Notes: generated from the letters alone by a model not told the origin. A stretch of DNA of 64,000 bases from Roseitranquillus sp963749675 (GCA_963749675.1 CAVVNT010000002.1:310001-374000), one strand, 5' to 3'. Counted from the first letter of the stretch, positions 36,055-47,162 are shown. Numbers and translations are program-made.

Positions 36055-36557
36055 GTGGGTTCCTCGATGATGTGATCTTCCCAATCGTCCTCGTCGACCT
36101 CGAACTCCGGGACAGTGATGCCGCGGACAGACACGCCTGCTGCATGGACGGTCTCCGGAGTGCCTGAGATCAGCGGATGCCAGTCGTGGAGAGGCCTGCC
36201 CTCCGCCAGCAGGCGATAGGCGCAAGTCACCGGCATCCAATACGCGTTCTTGTGGATGTTCCTTGGCGTCAGCACCACGCAGTCGGGAACGAAGGTTCTG
36301 CGGCCCTCGTAGTGGGTGCAGCGGCAGGTCTGGTCGTCGAGCAATCTGCAGGAAATGCGGGTGAAAGCGACCTCCTGCGTATCGGCGTCCTCGAGCTTGT
36401 GGAGGCAGCACTTTCCGCAGCCGTCGCACAGCGCCTCCCACTCCCGCGGACTGAGTTCGTTCAAGGCGTGCCGCTCCCAGAAACGTGGGCGCAGCCCGTC
36501 CCTCGGGATGGGATTCGGTGATGGCCGCCGTCTGGGGGCGCGCCGGTCGCGGGTCAT
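36051..36557 (-). CDS. YcgN/UPF0260 cysteine-cluster protein
   Basis: A 168-residue protein of the YcgN family. The N-terminal cysteine cluster CDGCGKCCLHKLED and later cysteines (SCRLLDDQTCRC, PDC, TCAYR) resemble Zn- or Fe-S-binding YkgJ-type modules. Family function is not established. Its ATG overlaps the ribF stop and its stop overlaps the ltaE start, so the order ribF-ycgN-ltaE is one translationally coupled unit. Confidence 0.88.
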   Translation of the reverse strand: MTRDRRAPRRRPSPNPIPRDGLRPRFWERHALNELSPREWEALCDGCGKCCLHKLEDADTQEVAFTRISCRLLDDQTCRCTHYEGRRTFVPDCVVLTPRNIHKNAYWMPVTCAYRLLAEGRPLHDWHPLISGTPETVHAAGVSVRGITVPEFEVDEDDWEDHIIEEPT

Positions 36558-37469
36558 GCCGACAGGACCTTACGCGCCCGGGCGCTGTCGGCGTCCATCT
36601 GCGCGATGAGCGAGGACAGGTCGGCGAACCTTTCTTCGGGTCGGAGATATTCCACCAGCGCTATGGAAAGACGCTCGCCATAGAGATCGCCGGCGAAATC
36701 GAAGATGTGAACCTCGAGGTTCGGGATCGTGCCGTCGAAGGTCGGTCGGATCCCGATGGAAGCGACGCCCGACATGCGGCCGCGGTGCTCACCCGTCAGG
36801 ACATCGACCTCGACAGCGTAGATACCGAAGCGAGGAGGGTGGATCCCTTCGAGCGACAGGTTCGCGGTCGGATACCCCAGGTCCCGCCCACGCTTCTCGC
36901 CGTGCAGGACCTCCCCCTCGATCCGATGCATATGCCCTAGCAGCCGCGCCGCCGCTCGTGGATCGCCGTCTGTCAGCGCCGCGCGGATGCGGGTCGAGGA
37001 AATCTCGCCGTCGAACCGAACCAGCTCGGCGATGGTGACGCCGAAGCCCAAGGATCGACCGAGCTCAACAAGGGTGCCGGCATTGCCGTCGCGGCCCTTT
37101 CCGAAATGGAAGTCGGCGCCGACCGTGACATGTGCGAGGCCGAGGCCTTTGGTGATGACCTCTCGTGCGAAAGCCTCCGCCGGCAAGGGCGCGATCCGCT
37201 CGAATGGCAACTCGTAGAGCAAGGAGACGCCGAGCTTTTCGAGCCGCGAGATTCTTGGCTTGCGGCGTCATGAGGCGGAATGGCGGCGACCGAGGCGCGA
37301 AATATTCCCGAGGGTGCGGCTCGAACGTGACCACGCCGAAGGAGAGATCGTCTCGCCGTGCTTGCGAGATGACCGCCTGATGGCCGAGATGGACGCCGTC
37401 AAAGTTGCCGATCGCGGCACTCGCACCGCGGTCCTGGCCCTCGGCACGGGTGGTTCGGACGATCCGCAT
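36554..37469 (-). CDS. ribF: Bifunctional riboflavin kinase/FAD synthetase, one frameshift
   Basis: RibF makes FMN and FAD from riboflavin. The N-terminal FAD synthetase part has IGNFDGVHLGHQAVI and VVTFEPHPREYFAP; after a shift near 37250 the frame continues with LLYELPFERIAPLPAEAF, VTVGADFHFGKGRDGN and SSTRIRAAL, then the C-terminal kinase (GYPTANLSL; RFGIYAVEV). Length fits one inserted base and about 304 residues. Start ATG 37467-37469 (MRIVRTT). RibF is essential, so the shift is most likely a sequencing error. Confidence 0.9.
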
Positions 37470-37512
37470 GGAGAGGCGGATACCGTCGGCGCCGACACGG
37501 CGCAAGACGCGT

Positions 37513-37956
37513 TCAGTCGAACTTGCGACTGGGGGCGAGGACCAACGCTTCACCTTTCAGGACGACTGTCTCGCCGACCCTCGCCATGGTCTCGAGGCTC
37601 ACGCGGCGCTTCGAATGGTCGATGGAGAGGACCGTGACTTCGACATGCACCATGTCGCCGGGGCGGACCGGCGCCATGAATTTTAGCGTCTGCCCCAGAT
37701 ACACCGTGCCGTGGCCCGGCAATTGCTCTCCGATGACCGCCGAGACGAGGCCCGCGGTCAGCATGCCGTGGGCGATTCGCCCCTCGAAGATCGTGTCGTG
37801 CGCGTAGGCGTCGTCGAGGTGCACCGGGTTCCGATCGGTCGAGACTTCGGCAAAAAGCTCGATGTCCCGGTCGGTAACGATCTTCGAGAGCCCCCGAGAC
37901 ATCCCGATTTCGAGATCCTCGATGCAGATCGTGCCTGTCGTTGCATTGTCGAGCAT
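37513..37956 (-). CDS. MaoC-type (R)-hydratase
   Basis: A 147-residue hot-dog-fold hydratase. The catalytic Asp/His pair lies in STDRNPVHLDDAYA, as in (R)-specific enoyl-CoA hydratases, with GRIAHGMLTAGLVSAVIG following. It hydrates 2-enoyl-CoA to (R)-3-hydroxyacyl-CoA, for polyhydroxyalkanoate or other acyl metabolism. ATG 37954-37956 begins the family match; a longer start at 38010 is possible. It lies 43 bases upstream of ribF. Confidence 0.87.
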   Translation of the reverse strand: MLDNATTGTICIEDLEIGMSRGLSKIVTDRDIELFAEVSTDRNPVHLDDAYAHDTIFEGRIAHGMLTAGLVSAVIGEQLPGHGTVYLGQTLKFMAPVRPGDMVHVEVTVLSIDHSKRRVSLETMARVGETVVLKGEALVLAPSRKFD

Positions 37957-38043
37957 CACCGGCGCACCTCGGTAACAAAGAACGGGGAGAGACCCCATCT
38001 TTCGCAACAATATTGCGCGCCGGATCGCTGCGTCAAGCCGAGT

Positions 38044-38913
38044 TCAGCGCAGGCGTCCGAGAGCGAAAGTCGGCGACATCGACTTGGCTGCGAGGTGGTC
38101 GGCCAACGCCTCGGCATCCGGCCCATGCGAGGTCCTTGTTGTTTCGGCGTCCAGGCCGCCTGTGATGTAGATGACATCGAGGTCTTCGCCGAGGGCGCCC
38201 TGCACGTCGGTCGCGATGCCGTCGCCAACCGCAAGAACCTCCGCGTCATGGTCGCCTCCGACCTCTGCCAACCGCTGGCGGGCAAGCTCGTAGATCGGCG
38301 GATGCGGCTTGCCGAAATAGAGCGAGGTTCCGCCCATTTCGGAGTACAACTCCGCAATCGCCCCGGCGCACCACTCCCGCACGTCGCCGCGGTCGACGAC
38401 GATGTCTGGGTTCGCGCAGAGCAGGGGGAGCCCTCGTTCTCGCGCGAGCATCAGCTCGGGCCGAAGCACCGAGGGGTCGGCGTGCGGATCGAACGGGCCT
38501 GTGCAGGCGATACCCTCGGCGTCCTTCAACTCCACGCGGCTGATTTCGGTGGGGTGGTCCAGCAGCCGCAGGGGTTCGAAAAACCCCTCGTCGTGCGGCG
38601 GGCCGAGATGCCAGACGCATTTCCCGATGGCGCCTTGGAACAGTGCCATGCGGGCGCTGTCCCCGGATGTCGCGATGGTGTCCCAGCAGTCCCGCGGAAC
38701 ACCCATGCGTTCGATCTGAAGTTCAACCGAGCCTCGGGGGCGCGGAGCGTTGGTCACGAGGACGACCCTTCCGCCCCTGCGCCGGAAGGCTTGCAAGGCG
38801 GCGACCGCCTCCGGATAGGGCCTGAGCCCGTCATGAAGACAGCCCCAGAGATCGCAGAAGAGCGCGTCGTACCGATCCGAGACCTCGGCCAGGCTGTCGA
38901 TGATCTGGGTCAC
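38044..38913 (-). CDS. HAD-IIA family hydrolase (TIGR01459 type)
   Basis: A 289-residue HAD-superfamily phosphatase of the NagD-like IIA group. Motif I is FCDLWGCLHDG, motif II LVTNAPRP, motif III GKPHPPIYELA and motif IV VGDGIATDVQGA. TIGR01459 members are common in alphaproteobacteria; the substrate is unknown. It is 20 bases downstream of the pyrophosphatase gene on the same strand. Confidence 0.9.
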   Translation of the reverse strand: MTQIIDSLAEVSDRYDALFCDLWGCLHDGLRPYPEAVAALQAFRRRGGRVVLVTNAPRPRGSVELQIERMGVPRDCWDTIATSGDSARMALFQGAIGKCVWHLGPPHDEGFFEPLRLLDHPTEISRVELKDAEGIACTGPFDPHADPSVLRPELMLARERGLPLLCANPDIVVDRGDVREWCAGAIAELYSEMGGTSLYFGKPHPPIYELARQRLAEVGGDHDAEVLAVGDGIATDVQGALGEDLDVIYITGGLDAETTRTSHGPDAEALADHLAAKSMSPTFALGRLR

Positions 38914-38933
38914 GCGACCCGTCCCGCCCGAGT

Positions 38934-39855
38934 TCAGACCTGGATCGACGGTATGATCTGCTTCTTGCGGCTCATGATGCCCGGCAGAACGACATGATCG
39001 GCCTCCGGCGTGCCGTCGAAGCTCTTCGCGGCGATCTCTCGGGCACGCTCCGAGGCGAAGAGCAACGTCGCCTCTTCCTTCAGGATGTCGATGATGAAGA
39101 ACAGCACCTCGTCGACGCCATCCTCGGAGGCGACCTTCGGCATCGCCTCCAGCAGTTCCGCCTTGCGTTCGAGCACAGATGCGGGCGACGTCGTCTCGAG
39201 GACAGAGATCCGCATCTTCGTGCCGCCGATCTCGTATTCCTTGCTGTCCATGCGCAGAAGCTCTTCGGCAGAGAAGCTCGTGACGTCGGACTTGGCCGCA
39301 AACATCTCGGCCGCATAGTCGGAGATGTCGATCTTGAGGGCGCCGGCCAACTCCTGCGCCAGCGACTGGTCGGTCGGCGTCGTCGTGGGCGAGCGGAACT
39401 CGAGCGTATCGGACAGGATGCAGGACAGCATGAGGCCCTTGATCGCCTCGGGCATCTGCTTGGCATCATCTCCCATGAGTGCATGCATGATGGTAGCCGT
39501 GCAGGCGAGCGGGCGCATTGTCACCGCGATTGGTCGCGAGGTCTTGAGACCGCCCTGGATCAGGTGGTGGTCGATGATCTCGATCACCTGCGCGTCGTTG
39601 ATCGATTTGGGCAGCTCGGCGAGGTTGTTTGTGTCCACGACGACGCACTCAGCGCCCGGCTCGACATCCTCGATGATCTGCGGTCGATCGAAGCCCCAGC
39701 GCTTCAGGACGAACGCGGCCTCTGTATTGGGTTCGCCGAGGAGCACAGCCTCGGCCTTGGCGCCACGAATTCTCGGAGAGGTACCACGCCCAGATCAACG
39801 GCGAGCCGGTCGAGTTGGTGTCGGGCGAGCGGTGGCCGAAGACCTTGATCGTCAT
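38934..39855 (-). CDS. ppaC: Manganese-dependent inorganic pyrophosphatase, one frameshift
   Basis: A DHH-family pyrophosphatase of about 306 residues that removes PPi in the cytoplasm. It starts MTIKVFGHRSPDTNSTGSPL (the first metal-site residues HxxxD) and has VVVDTNNL, the DHH motif IEIIDHHLIQGG and the C-terminal PGIMSRKKQIIP, which binds PPi. The frame breaks near 39770, between AWYLSE and EAVLLGEPNTEAAFV; one inserted base explains it. In PSPDTNS the family usually has DTDS. Confidence 0.9.
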
Positions 39856-40013
39856 TGGTATCTGATGCCTCGTTCTGGTTCGGACGGCGGCTTTCTAACC
39901 GCGCGCGCCGTCGTTGTCACGCAGCCCCTTGACGGTTTGCCCGGCGGTACCGATTTGCGGCGTCGCCCCGATGCGTGCGACGTCTCGGCGCCATTCTGTC
40001 GGAGGTAATCCTG

Positions 40014-40928
40014 GTGACGCTCTTCCTCATCGCGGCGGGTTTCTTTCTGCTGGTCGTCGGTGGCGAGACATTGGTACGTGGCGCCGTGGGCGCGGCCCGC
40101 AGGCTTGGGGTCTCGCCGATGCTGATCGGCCTGACCCTCGTCGGCTTCGGAACCTCGACGCCCGAGCTTTTGACCAGCTTGCAGGCGGCGTTGGCTGACT
40201 CTCCCGGCATCGCCGTCGGCAACGTCGTCGGGAGCAACATCTGCAACATCCTGCTGATCCTCGGGATGGCCGCGATCGTCGCGCCGATCTCGGTTAAGCG
40301 GCACGAAATCCGGCGCGATGGCGGTGCCGTGCTGATCGTTACCGCCGCCGGTATCGCGTTGATCTTCTTGGGGTGGCTGGGTCGTGGCGCAGGCCTCGCA
40401 ATGCTCGCGGGACTTGTCGCCTATCTTGTGGTCGCCTTCAGAACGACCGATTCTGTCGCTGACCAAGGTCCGACGCCGCCATCGATGGGCAGCTCGATCC
40501 TCTTCTTTGTGGGAGGATTGGTGCTTATGGTCTTCGGTGCACGCCTGCTGGTGCAGGGCGCCATATCCGCCGCCTCCGCGCTTGGGGTGAGCGAGGCGAT
40601 CATCGGGCTGACCGTCGTGGCGGTCGGAACTTCCCTGCCGGAGCTTGTCACGTCGGTCGTGGCCGCGCGCCGCGGCGAGCCGGAGGTCGCGCTCGGCAAC
40701 GTGCTCGGCAGCAACATCTTCAACCTGCTGGGGATACTGGGGGTCACGGTGCTGGTGAGCCCGATCGGGAACAATACCGGCATCGGTCTCTCCGACCTGT
40801 TGGTGCTGGCAGGGGCCACCGTCGCCCTCGTCGTTGTCGCGGTCAGCGGCCTTCGCATCACGCGCGGCGAGGGCGCGGGTCTGGTCGCGGTCTATGCCAG
40901 CTACCTCGGCTGGCTCGCCCTGGCATAA
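40014..40928 (+). CDS. Calcium/sodium antiporter (YrbG type, CaCA family)
   Basis: A 304-residue membrane antiporter with about 10 transmembrane segments and two inverted alpha repeats: GFGTSTPELLTSLQAAL with GNVVGSNICNILLI, and AVGTSLPELVTSVVAA with GNVLGSNIFNLLGI. These repeats form the Ca2+/Na+ site. A GTG at 40014 is preferred because GGAGG (40001-40005) lies eight bases before it; another GTG at 39975 would add 13 residues and place that site inside the gene. Confidence 0.9.
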   Translation: MTLFLIAAGFFLLVVGGETLVRGAVGAARRLGVSPMLIGLTLVGFGTSTPELLTSLQAALADSPGIAVGNVVGSNICNILLILGMAAIVAPISVKRHEIRRDGGAVLIVTAAGIALIFLGWLGRGAGLAMLAGLVAYLVVAFRTTDSVADQGPTPPSMGSSILFFVGGLVLMVFGARLLVQGAISAASALGVSEAIIGLTVVAVGTSLPELVTSVVAARRGEPEVALGNVLGSNIFNLLGILGVTVLVSPIGNNTGIGLSDLLVLAGATVALVVVAVSGLRITRGEGAGLVAVYASYLGWLALA

Positions 40929-41055
40929 GGCGTGCCGTTGTCGCACCTCCATCGCTGCGAGTGGCGAATGTGCATCGCACAACGCACGGCGCGACATTCT
41001 GTCCAGTCGGAATCCCGGACTTGCGCGCAGCAGCGAGAGACGAGTCCTCGACCGC

Positions 41056-41084
41056 TTGACACGGCGTCGTGAGGTACCTAATTC
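41056..41084 (+). promoter_or_regulatory. groESL promoter
   Basis: TTGACA (41056-41061) and TAATTC (41079-41084) are 17 bases apart, a near-consensus housekeeping promoter. The predicted start of transcription falls at the left end of the CIRCE element, so repressor binding would block it. Confidence 0.75.
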
Positions 41085-41092
41085 GGCGTCAC

Positions 41093-41117
41093 TGGCACTC
41101 AGAAGCAGTGAGTGCCA
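41093..41117. promoter_or_regulatory. CIRCE operator (HrcA binding site)
   Basis: TGGCACTC-N9-GAGTGCCA: eight-base arms at 41093-41100 and 41110-41117 with the exact nine-base spacer of CIRCE. It sits about 35 bases before groES. HrcA is the expected repressor and is not encoded in the window. Confidence 0.9.
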
Positions 41118-41151
41118 ACAGCACTAACCATTAGACAGAGGAAAGCGACAG

Positions 41152-41466
41152 ATGGCATTCAAACCGCTGCACGATCGTGTTCTGGTCCGTCGCGTCGAGG
41201 GCGACGAGAAGACCAAGGGCGGTCTGATCATCCCCGACAGCGCCAAGGAGAAGCCGGCCGAGGGTGAAGTCATCGCCTGCGGCGAAGGCGCCCGCAAGGA
41301 CTCGGGCGAACTGATCGACATGTCGGTCAAGCCGGGCGACCGGGTCCTGTTCGGCAAGTGGTCGGGCACCGAGGTGACGCTCGATGGCGAGGAACTGCTC
41401 ATCATGAAGGAGAGCGACATCCTCGGTGTTATCGAAGGCAGCGCGGCTGCCCAGAAGGCCGCCTGA
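41152..41466 (+). CDS. groES: Co-chaperonin GroES
   Basis: A 104-residue co-chaperonin that caps the GroEL ring. It begins MAFKPLHDRVLVRRVEGDEK, has the mobile loop TKGGLIIPDSAKEKPAEG and the roof region GDRVLFGKWSGTEVTLDGEE. A few Ala-rich residues are added at the C-terminus (GSAAAQKAA) compared with the usual 95-97. It follows a promoter and CIRCE site and is 51 bases ahead of groEL. Confidence 0.97.
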   Translation: MAFKPLHDRVLVRRVEGDEKTKGGLIIPDSAKEKPAEGEVIACGEGARKDSGELIDMSVKPGDRVLFGKWSGTEVTLDGEELLIMKESDILGVIEGSAAAQKAA

Positions 41467-41517
41467 GCCGACGACCGAATCCCGAACTCGAAACGAATTC
41501 AGAGGAGCTAGTCATAC

Positions 41518-43161
<1,644 letters not shown>

Positions 43162-43186
43162 GCCGACCTGCCTTTTCGACATCACG

Positions 43187-43218
43187 GGCCGCCCGGGTTT
43201 TCTCGGGCGGCCTTTCTT
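43187..43218 (+). terminator. groESL intrinsic terminator
   Basis: GGCCGCCCG (43187-43195) pairs perfectly with CGGGCGGCC (43204-43212); the U-tract follows as TTTCTT. It ends the groESL transcript 26 bases after the stop. Confidence 0.9.
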
Positions 43219-43439
43219 GTCGCGAGGGGCAGGCGGCCCGGAACTCCGGCCGCCCGCTGCTCTACCATTGATCGCTATGCCGTCGGCTGGACGAGGATAA
43301 CTTCGCCTTTTGCGCGTTCCGACGAGTGCGCGGGTTCAGATGGAGGACCTTTGGCTGCGGTCACTCCTGACGTCTCTCGCGATGCGAGGATGGCTGAGAG
43401 CGACAGGTGGTCGGGCGGCGTCCATCTGAACGTCTCCTC
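43219..43439. other. Intergenic region with a distant 11-bp inverted repeat
   Basis: Between groEL and the NUDIX gene. GTTCAGATGGA (43334-43344) and TCCATCTGAAC (43421-43431) are perfect complements 76 bases apart, with a small CTCGC-GCGAG hairpin between them. A 29-residue open frame lies within but has no ribosome-binding site. Possible structured RNA or chance. Confidence 0.35.
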
Positions 43440-43877
43440 CTAGCGAAGGATCGGCTCGAGGGGATCGTAGATCGGCGGCCCATCCTCCCAGGCCGCCTCG
43501 CCGAGCTTCAGAGGGCGGTGCGGCAGCGAGGCGAGTTCGCCGCGGCCGACGAACCGACGGGTATGGACGATACCCTCCGGATCGCGCCATCGAGCGTCGA
43601 GACCGCCGCCGATCAGCGTGCAGCGGAAGAAGATGTCGACCTGGTGAAAGCTCCCTTCGGCGTCGTGAAACTCGTTCACCATCCGCATCTCTCCAACGGA
43701 CACCGTCAGCCCGGTCTCCTCATGCACTTCGCGCACCAGGTTTTCCGGCAGCGACCGATGTGGCTCGGCGCCGCCGCCCGGCGCGCACCACAGCTCCCGG
43801 CCGCCTTCTGGGTAGGCGTTCACGATCAGAAGCCGCTCATCGTGGAGAACCAGGCCCCTCACTGCGAGCCGGATCAT
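43440..43877 (-). CDS. NUDIX hydrolase
   Basis: A 145-residue NUDIX protein. The box is GGGAEPHRSLPENLVREVHE followed by ETGL (G-x5-E-x7-REVxEETG), so the Mg2+ site is intact. Substrate not readable; such genes often hydrolyse nucleoside diphosphate derivatives. The ATG (43875-43877) overlaps the purK stop by ATGA, so it is the third gene of a purE-purK-nudix unit. Confidence 0.9.
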   Translation of the reverse strand: MIRLAVRGLVLHDERLLIVNAYPEGGRELWCAPGGGAEPHRSLPENLVREVHEETGLTVSVGEMRMVNEFHDAEGSFHQVDIFFRCTLIGGGLDARWRDPEGIVHTRRFVGRGELASLPHRPLKLGEAAWEDGPPIYDPLEPILR

Positions 43878-44925
43878 CGAAGGGTGTGAGGTCGCGCGAG
43901 GCGGTTGACGTGACCCATTTTCCGGCCGGTCCGCGTCTCGGCCTTGCCGTAGAGATGCACGGCGCAGTCCGGCCGCGCCGCCCATTCCTTCGCGCGATCG
44001 ACGTCGTCGCCGATGAGGTTGGTCATCGTGACGTCGCAATGGCGACGCCCATCGCCGAGCGGCCAGCCGACTATGGCGCGCACATGCTGTTCGAACTGAC
44101 TCGTCACGCAGCCGTCCTGCGTCCAGTGCCCGGAATTGTGGACACGCGGCGCGATCTCGTTGACCACCAGCGCCTCGTCGGTCTCGAAGAATTCGACGGC
44201 GAGCACCCCGACATGATCGAGCGCTTCCGCGACTCTCGCCGAGATCGCCTGCGCTTCCGCAGCCCGCTGGCTTGTGAGGCTGGCGGGCAGGGTGGTGGTG
44301 CGCAGGATGCCGCCCTCGTGCACGTTCTCGCCGGGGTCGAACGCGACGGTGGTGCCGTCGAGGGCCCGCGCAACGATGGCGGAGACCTCCCTCCGGAAGG
44401 GGACGAATGCCTCCAGAACCGCCGGCGCGCGGCCGATCTGCTCGAAGGCGCCCTCGGCCGGCAGGCGCACCTGGCCCTTGCCGTCGTAGCCGAAGCGCCG
44501 GGTCTTGAGGATGCCGTCGCCGAGGCTTTCTTGCGCCTGCTGCGAGCTCCGCCTCGTCGGACACGGGGGCGAACGGCGCCACGGTCAGTCCCAGGTCGCG
44601 CAGAAACTCCTTCTCCACCAGCCGATCCTGGCTGACTTCAAGCGACCGGGGGCTCGGCCGTACCGGCGCGGAGAGTGCCGCCAGCGCGTGCAGGGGGATG
44701 TTCTCGAACTCGAATGTGACGACGTCGACGCTCTGAGAGAAGACCGCGAGGGCGTCCGTGTCGTCCCACGCGCCTGCGGTCGCTCTGGCGACCTGGCCTG
44801 CGGGGCAGAAGGGATCGGGGTCGTAGATGTGGCAGGCGTGGCCGAGGCGTGCCGCGGCCAGAGCCAGCATGCGCCCGAGCTGGCCGCCGCCCAGGATGCC
44901 GATCGTTGCCGTGCGGAAAGCTCAC
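43874..44925 (-). CDS. purK: N5-carboxyaminoimidazole ribonucleotide synthase, two frameshifts
   Basis: An ATP-grasp enzyme of purine synthesis (about 349 residues). The N-terminus reads TATIGILGGGQLGRMLALAA; later parts are VDVVTFEFENIP, LEAFVPFRREVSAIVAR, NVHEGGILRTTTLPA, ALVVNEIAPRVHNSGHWTQD. A GTG start at 44925 overlaps the purE stop (GTGA). Extra bases near 44918 and 44537 split it into three frames; the total length is 2 modulo 3, which agrees with two insertions. The C-terminus overlaps the NUDIX start. Confidence 0.9.
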
Positions 44926-45387
44926 GGATGTTCCGGTATCGAGGCCGAGAGCCGCGCCCGCCAATCCGCAAGCCGACCCGACAGCTCGGCATCGGCAAGC
45001 GCCAGGATCTGCGCCGCCATCAGTCCGCCGTTCATCGCCCCGCCGATCGCCATCGTCGCCACCGGATACCCGCGTGGCATCTGCACGATAGAGTAGAGGC
45101 TGTCGAGGCCGCCGAGCGTCTCGCGTCGGCACGGGAACGCCGATGACCGGAAGCAGCGTCTTGGATGCCAGCATGCCTGGCAGATGCGCAGCCCCTCCGG
45201 CGCCGGCGACAATGACCAGCAGGCCGCGCGACGCCGCCTCCGTCCCGTAGCTCCACAGGCGGTCGGGCGTCCGGTGAGCGGAGACGATGCGCACCTCATG
45301 TGCGACGTCGAGTTCGGTCAGCACCTCCGCCGCGGGTTCCATGACCGGCCAGTCCGACTGGCTGCCCATCACGATGCCGACCTTCAT
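44922..45387 (-). CDS. purE: N5-CAIR mutase, one frameshift
   Basis: PurE moves the carboxyl group of N5-CAIR to make CAIR in purine synthesis (about 154 residues). It starts MKVGIVMGSQSDWPVMEPAA and contains IVSAHRTPDRLWSYG and VIVAGAGGAAHLPGM, the active-site loops. Near 45127 an extra base breaks the frame between GVPVPS and ETLGGLDSLYSIVQMPRG. Length is 1 modulo 3, which agrees with one insertion. It is followed by purK with overlap. Confidence 0.92.
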
Positions 45388-45448
45388 GCGCGCCCCCGTC
45401 GCCTGCCGGCGCATCTAAACCCTGCCGGTGATCGGGTGCAACGCGAGC

Positions 45449-45667
45449 TCAGGCGATGATGTCGGGAAAGATCTCGTCTTCGATCGCCGCGATCTGGTCC
45501 TTGAGCGCCAGTTTCTTCTTCTTCAGGCGACGGATGCTCAGCGGGTCTCCCCGGCCGGTCGCCTCCAGCGCGGCGATCGCGTCGTCGAGATCACGGTGCT
45601 CATGCTTCAAGACCTCGAGCCGGGCGCGAAGCACCTCTTCGTGATCCATCCTCTCCGGTGGGTTCAT
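45449..45667 (-). CDS. DUF465 (YdcH) small protein
   Basis: A 72-residue, mostly helical protein of the YdcH/DUF465 family. The conserved part is EVLRARLEVLKHEHRDLDDAI, then SIRRLKKKKLALKDQIAAIE. Function unknown. Two starts are possible: 45667 (MNPPERMDH) or 45649 (MDHEEV), the latter directly after GGAGAGG. I give the longer. Confidence 0.85.
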   Translation of the reverse strand: MNPPERMDHEEVLRARLEVLKHEHRDLDDAIAALEATGRGDPLSIRRLKKKKLALKDQIAAIEDEIFPDIIA

Positions 45668-45827
45668 GCGCGCGTCCATCGTGCCGACCGTCACCGCGGA
45701 ATCTAGTTGCAACTGTCGTCCTCGCATACCCCCGACGGCTTGCCGCCAGACAACGCGGCCCCCATATGATGTGCGTTGGTCGCCGACAGGGGCCACAGCA
45801 TCGTCGCTTCGAAGGAGGACGTGTCGC

Positions 45828-46247
45828 ATGACGAAACCCGCCCTGGGGGCTCACCCCTTCCTTTTGGGGTTCGAGCAGCTTGAGCGGCTGGTGGAACGAA
45901 CCGCGAAGGCGGACCAGGCCGCATATCCCCCCTACAACATCGAGCAGACTGGCGAGGCCGACTACCGCATCACGCTGGCGGTGGCGGGTTTCTCGGACGA
46001 CGACCTCTCCATCACCATGGAGGACAACCAGCTCGTCGTTCGCGGCCGGACCCGCGACGAAAGCGGTGAGCGCGTCTACCTGCACCGTGGCATCGCCGCG
46101 CGACAGTTTCAGCGGACCTTCGTGCTGGCGGACGGCGTCGAGGTGATCGGCGCGCAGCTCGACAACGGGCTTCTCCACGTCGATCTAAGCCGCAGCGTCC
46201 CGGAGCCGGTGGTGAAGACGATCGCGATCAACAAGAATTCCGAGTGA
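45828..46247 (+). CDS. Hsp20 small heat-shock protein
   Basis: A 139-residue alpha-crystallin-type chaperone. The alpha-crystallin domain is YNIEQTGEADYRITLAVAGF to NGLLHVDLSRSVPE, with the conserved GLL near the end (DNGLLHVDL). It starts MTKPALGAHPFLLGFEQL, like IbpA relatives. A strong ribosome-binding site (GAAGGAGG) lies before the ATG. It is followed by DUF1150, as in most alphaproteobacteria. Confidence 0.92.
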   Translation: MTKPALGAHPFLLGFEQLERLVERTAKADQAAYPPYNIEQTGEADYRITLAVAGFSDDDLSITMEDNQLVVRGRTRDESGERVYLHRGIAARQFQRTFVLADGVEVIGAQLDNGLLHVDLSRSVPEPVVKTIAINKNSE

Positions 46248-46257
46248 GGTGGAAATC

Positions 46258-46479
46258 ATGACCGAGATGCAAGAACCTATCGTGACCGACAACCTGGTCT
46301 ATGTGCGGCCCGTGTCGGCGATCGAGCTTCCCGACGAGATTCGCGAGAAGGTCTCGGGGCAGCAAACGCTTTATGCCGTCCATAACTCGGCTGGCCAGAG
46401 GCTTGCCTTGGTGAAGGATCGCAATCTTGCGTTCGTGCTGGCCCGCCAGAACGACTTGGCGCCAGTGAACGTCCACTGA
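46258..46479 (+). CDS. DUF1150 family protein
   Basis: A 73-residue protein of the DUF1150 family, which occurs almost only in alphaproteobacteria directly after an hsp20 gene, as here (10 bases apart). The conserved C-terminal part is LYAVHNSAGQRLALVKDRNL and AFVLARQNDLAPVNVH. Function unknown; the linkage suggests a role in heat-stress response. ATG 46258 is preferred to the in-frame GTG at 46249. Confidence 0.88.
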   Translation: MTEMQEPIVTDNLVYVRPVSAIELPDEIREKVSGQQTLYAVHNSAGQRLALVKDRNLAFVLARQNDLAPVNVH

Positions 46480-46498
46480 TGACCTGTTGCGCCGCCTC

Positions 46499-46921
46499 TC
46501 AGGAGGCGGCGATTTCGCTGGCGTTCGACATGCTTGCGTGGCGCATGGCTCGAGCCAGCCTTCCCACGATCTCGCGCGCGGGACTCGGTTTGCGGACGAT
46601 TTCCGAGCCGGGATAGTTCGCGCGGAGGTGGGTGATATCGGTACGGCCGGTGTGGAAGACCAGCGGTACGCCGGTCGACCACAGTCGGTCGGCGAACGGA
46701 AACACCTCGGTTCCGTTGATGTCCACGTCGAGGACGGCCGCGTCCAGCGTCTGGAGGTCCGAAAGAGACATCGCCTGGTCCATGCGATGTATCGGTCCTT
46801 CGACTGCGGCGCCCACGTCGGCGATCGTCAGGGCGAGGTCCAGTGCGAGGATCGCTTCGTCCTCGATCACCAGTATCCTGGCGCCGATCAATGGGCGAAC
46901 CTCGTAATCGGGTAGGGTCAT
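46499..46921 (-). CDS. Stand-alone response regulator receiver protein
   Basis: A 140-residue CheY-like receiver. Acidic residues are in LVIEDEAILALDLAL, the phosphorylation Asp in AAVLDVDINGTEVF, Thr in VFHTGR and the conserved Lys in IVRKPSPAREIV. It has no output domain, so it may act in phosphorelay or bind a partner. No histidine kinase is nearby. ATG at 46919-46921 (MTLPDYEV) leaves about 12 residues before the receiver fold. Confidence 0.87.
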   Translation of the reverse strand: MTLPDYEVRPLIGARILVIEDEAILALDLALTIADVGAAVEGPIHRMDQAMSLSDLQTLDAAVLDVDINGTEVFPFADRLWSTGVPLVFHTGRTDITHLRANYPGSEIVRKPSPAREIVGRLARAMRHASMSNASEIAAS

Positions 46922-47162
46922 CTGCGGGCTCCTGCTCGACCACGCACCGGCGACACGGCACACCTGTCCGACGTCGTCGCCGTTCTGGAGCGGCGAGTGC
47001 ACGGACGTATCGGCCGATCTATGCGACCTTGTTCCCACCCTGGATCCAATTTTTTCCTGCGTTCCCGATCTTGAACTGGAGCGTGCGCCGATGGTTCCCG
47101 TTGCTCACGAAAATGAATGCAATCGTGGTTGTCGAGGTCACGAGGGAACATGGACGCTTGAG

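Noticed and set aside
43340..43429. A 29-residue small protein after groEL
   Set aside because: No ribosome-binding site and no recognisable sequence; more likely part of a structured untranslated region.
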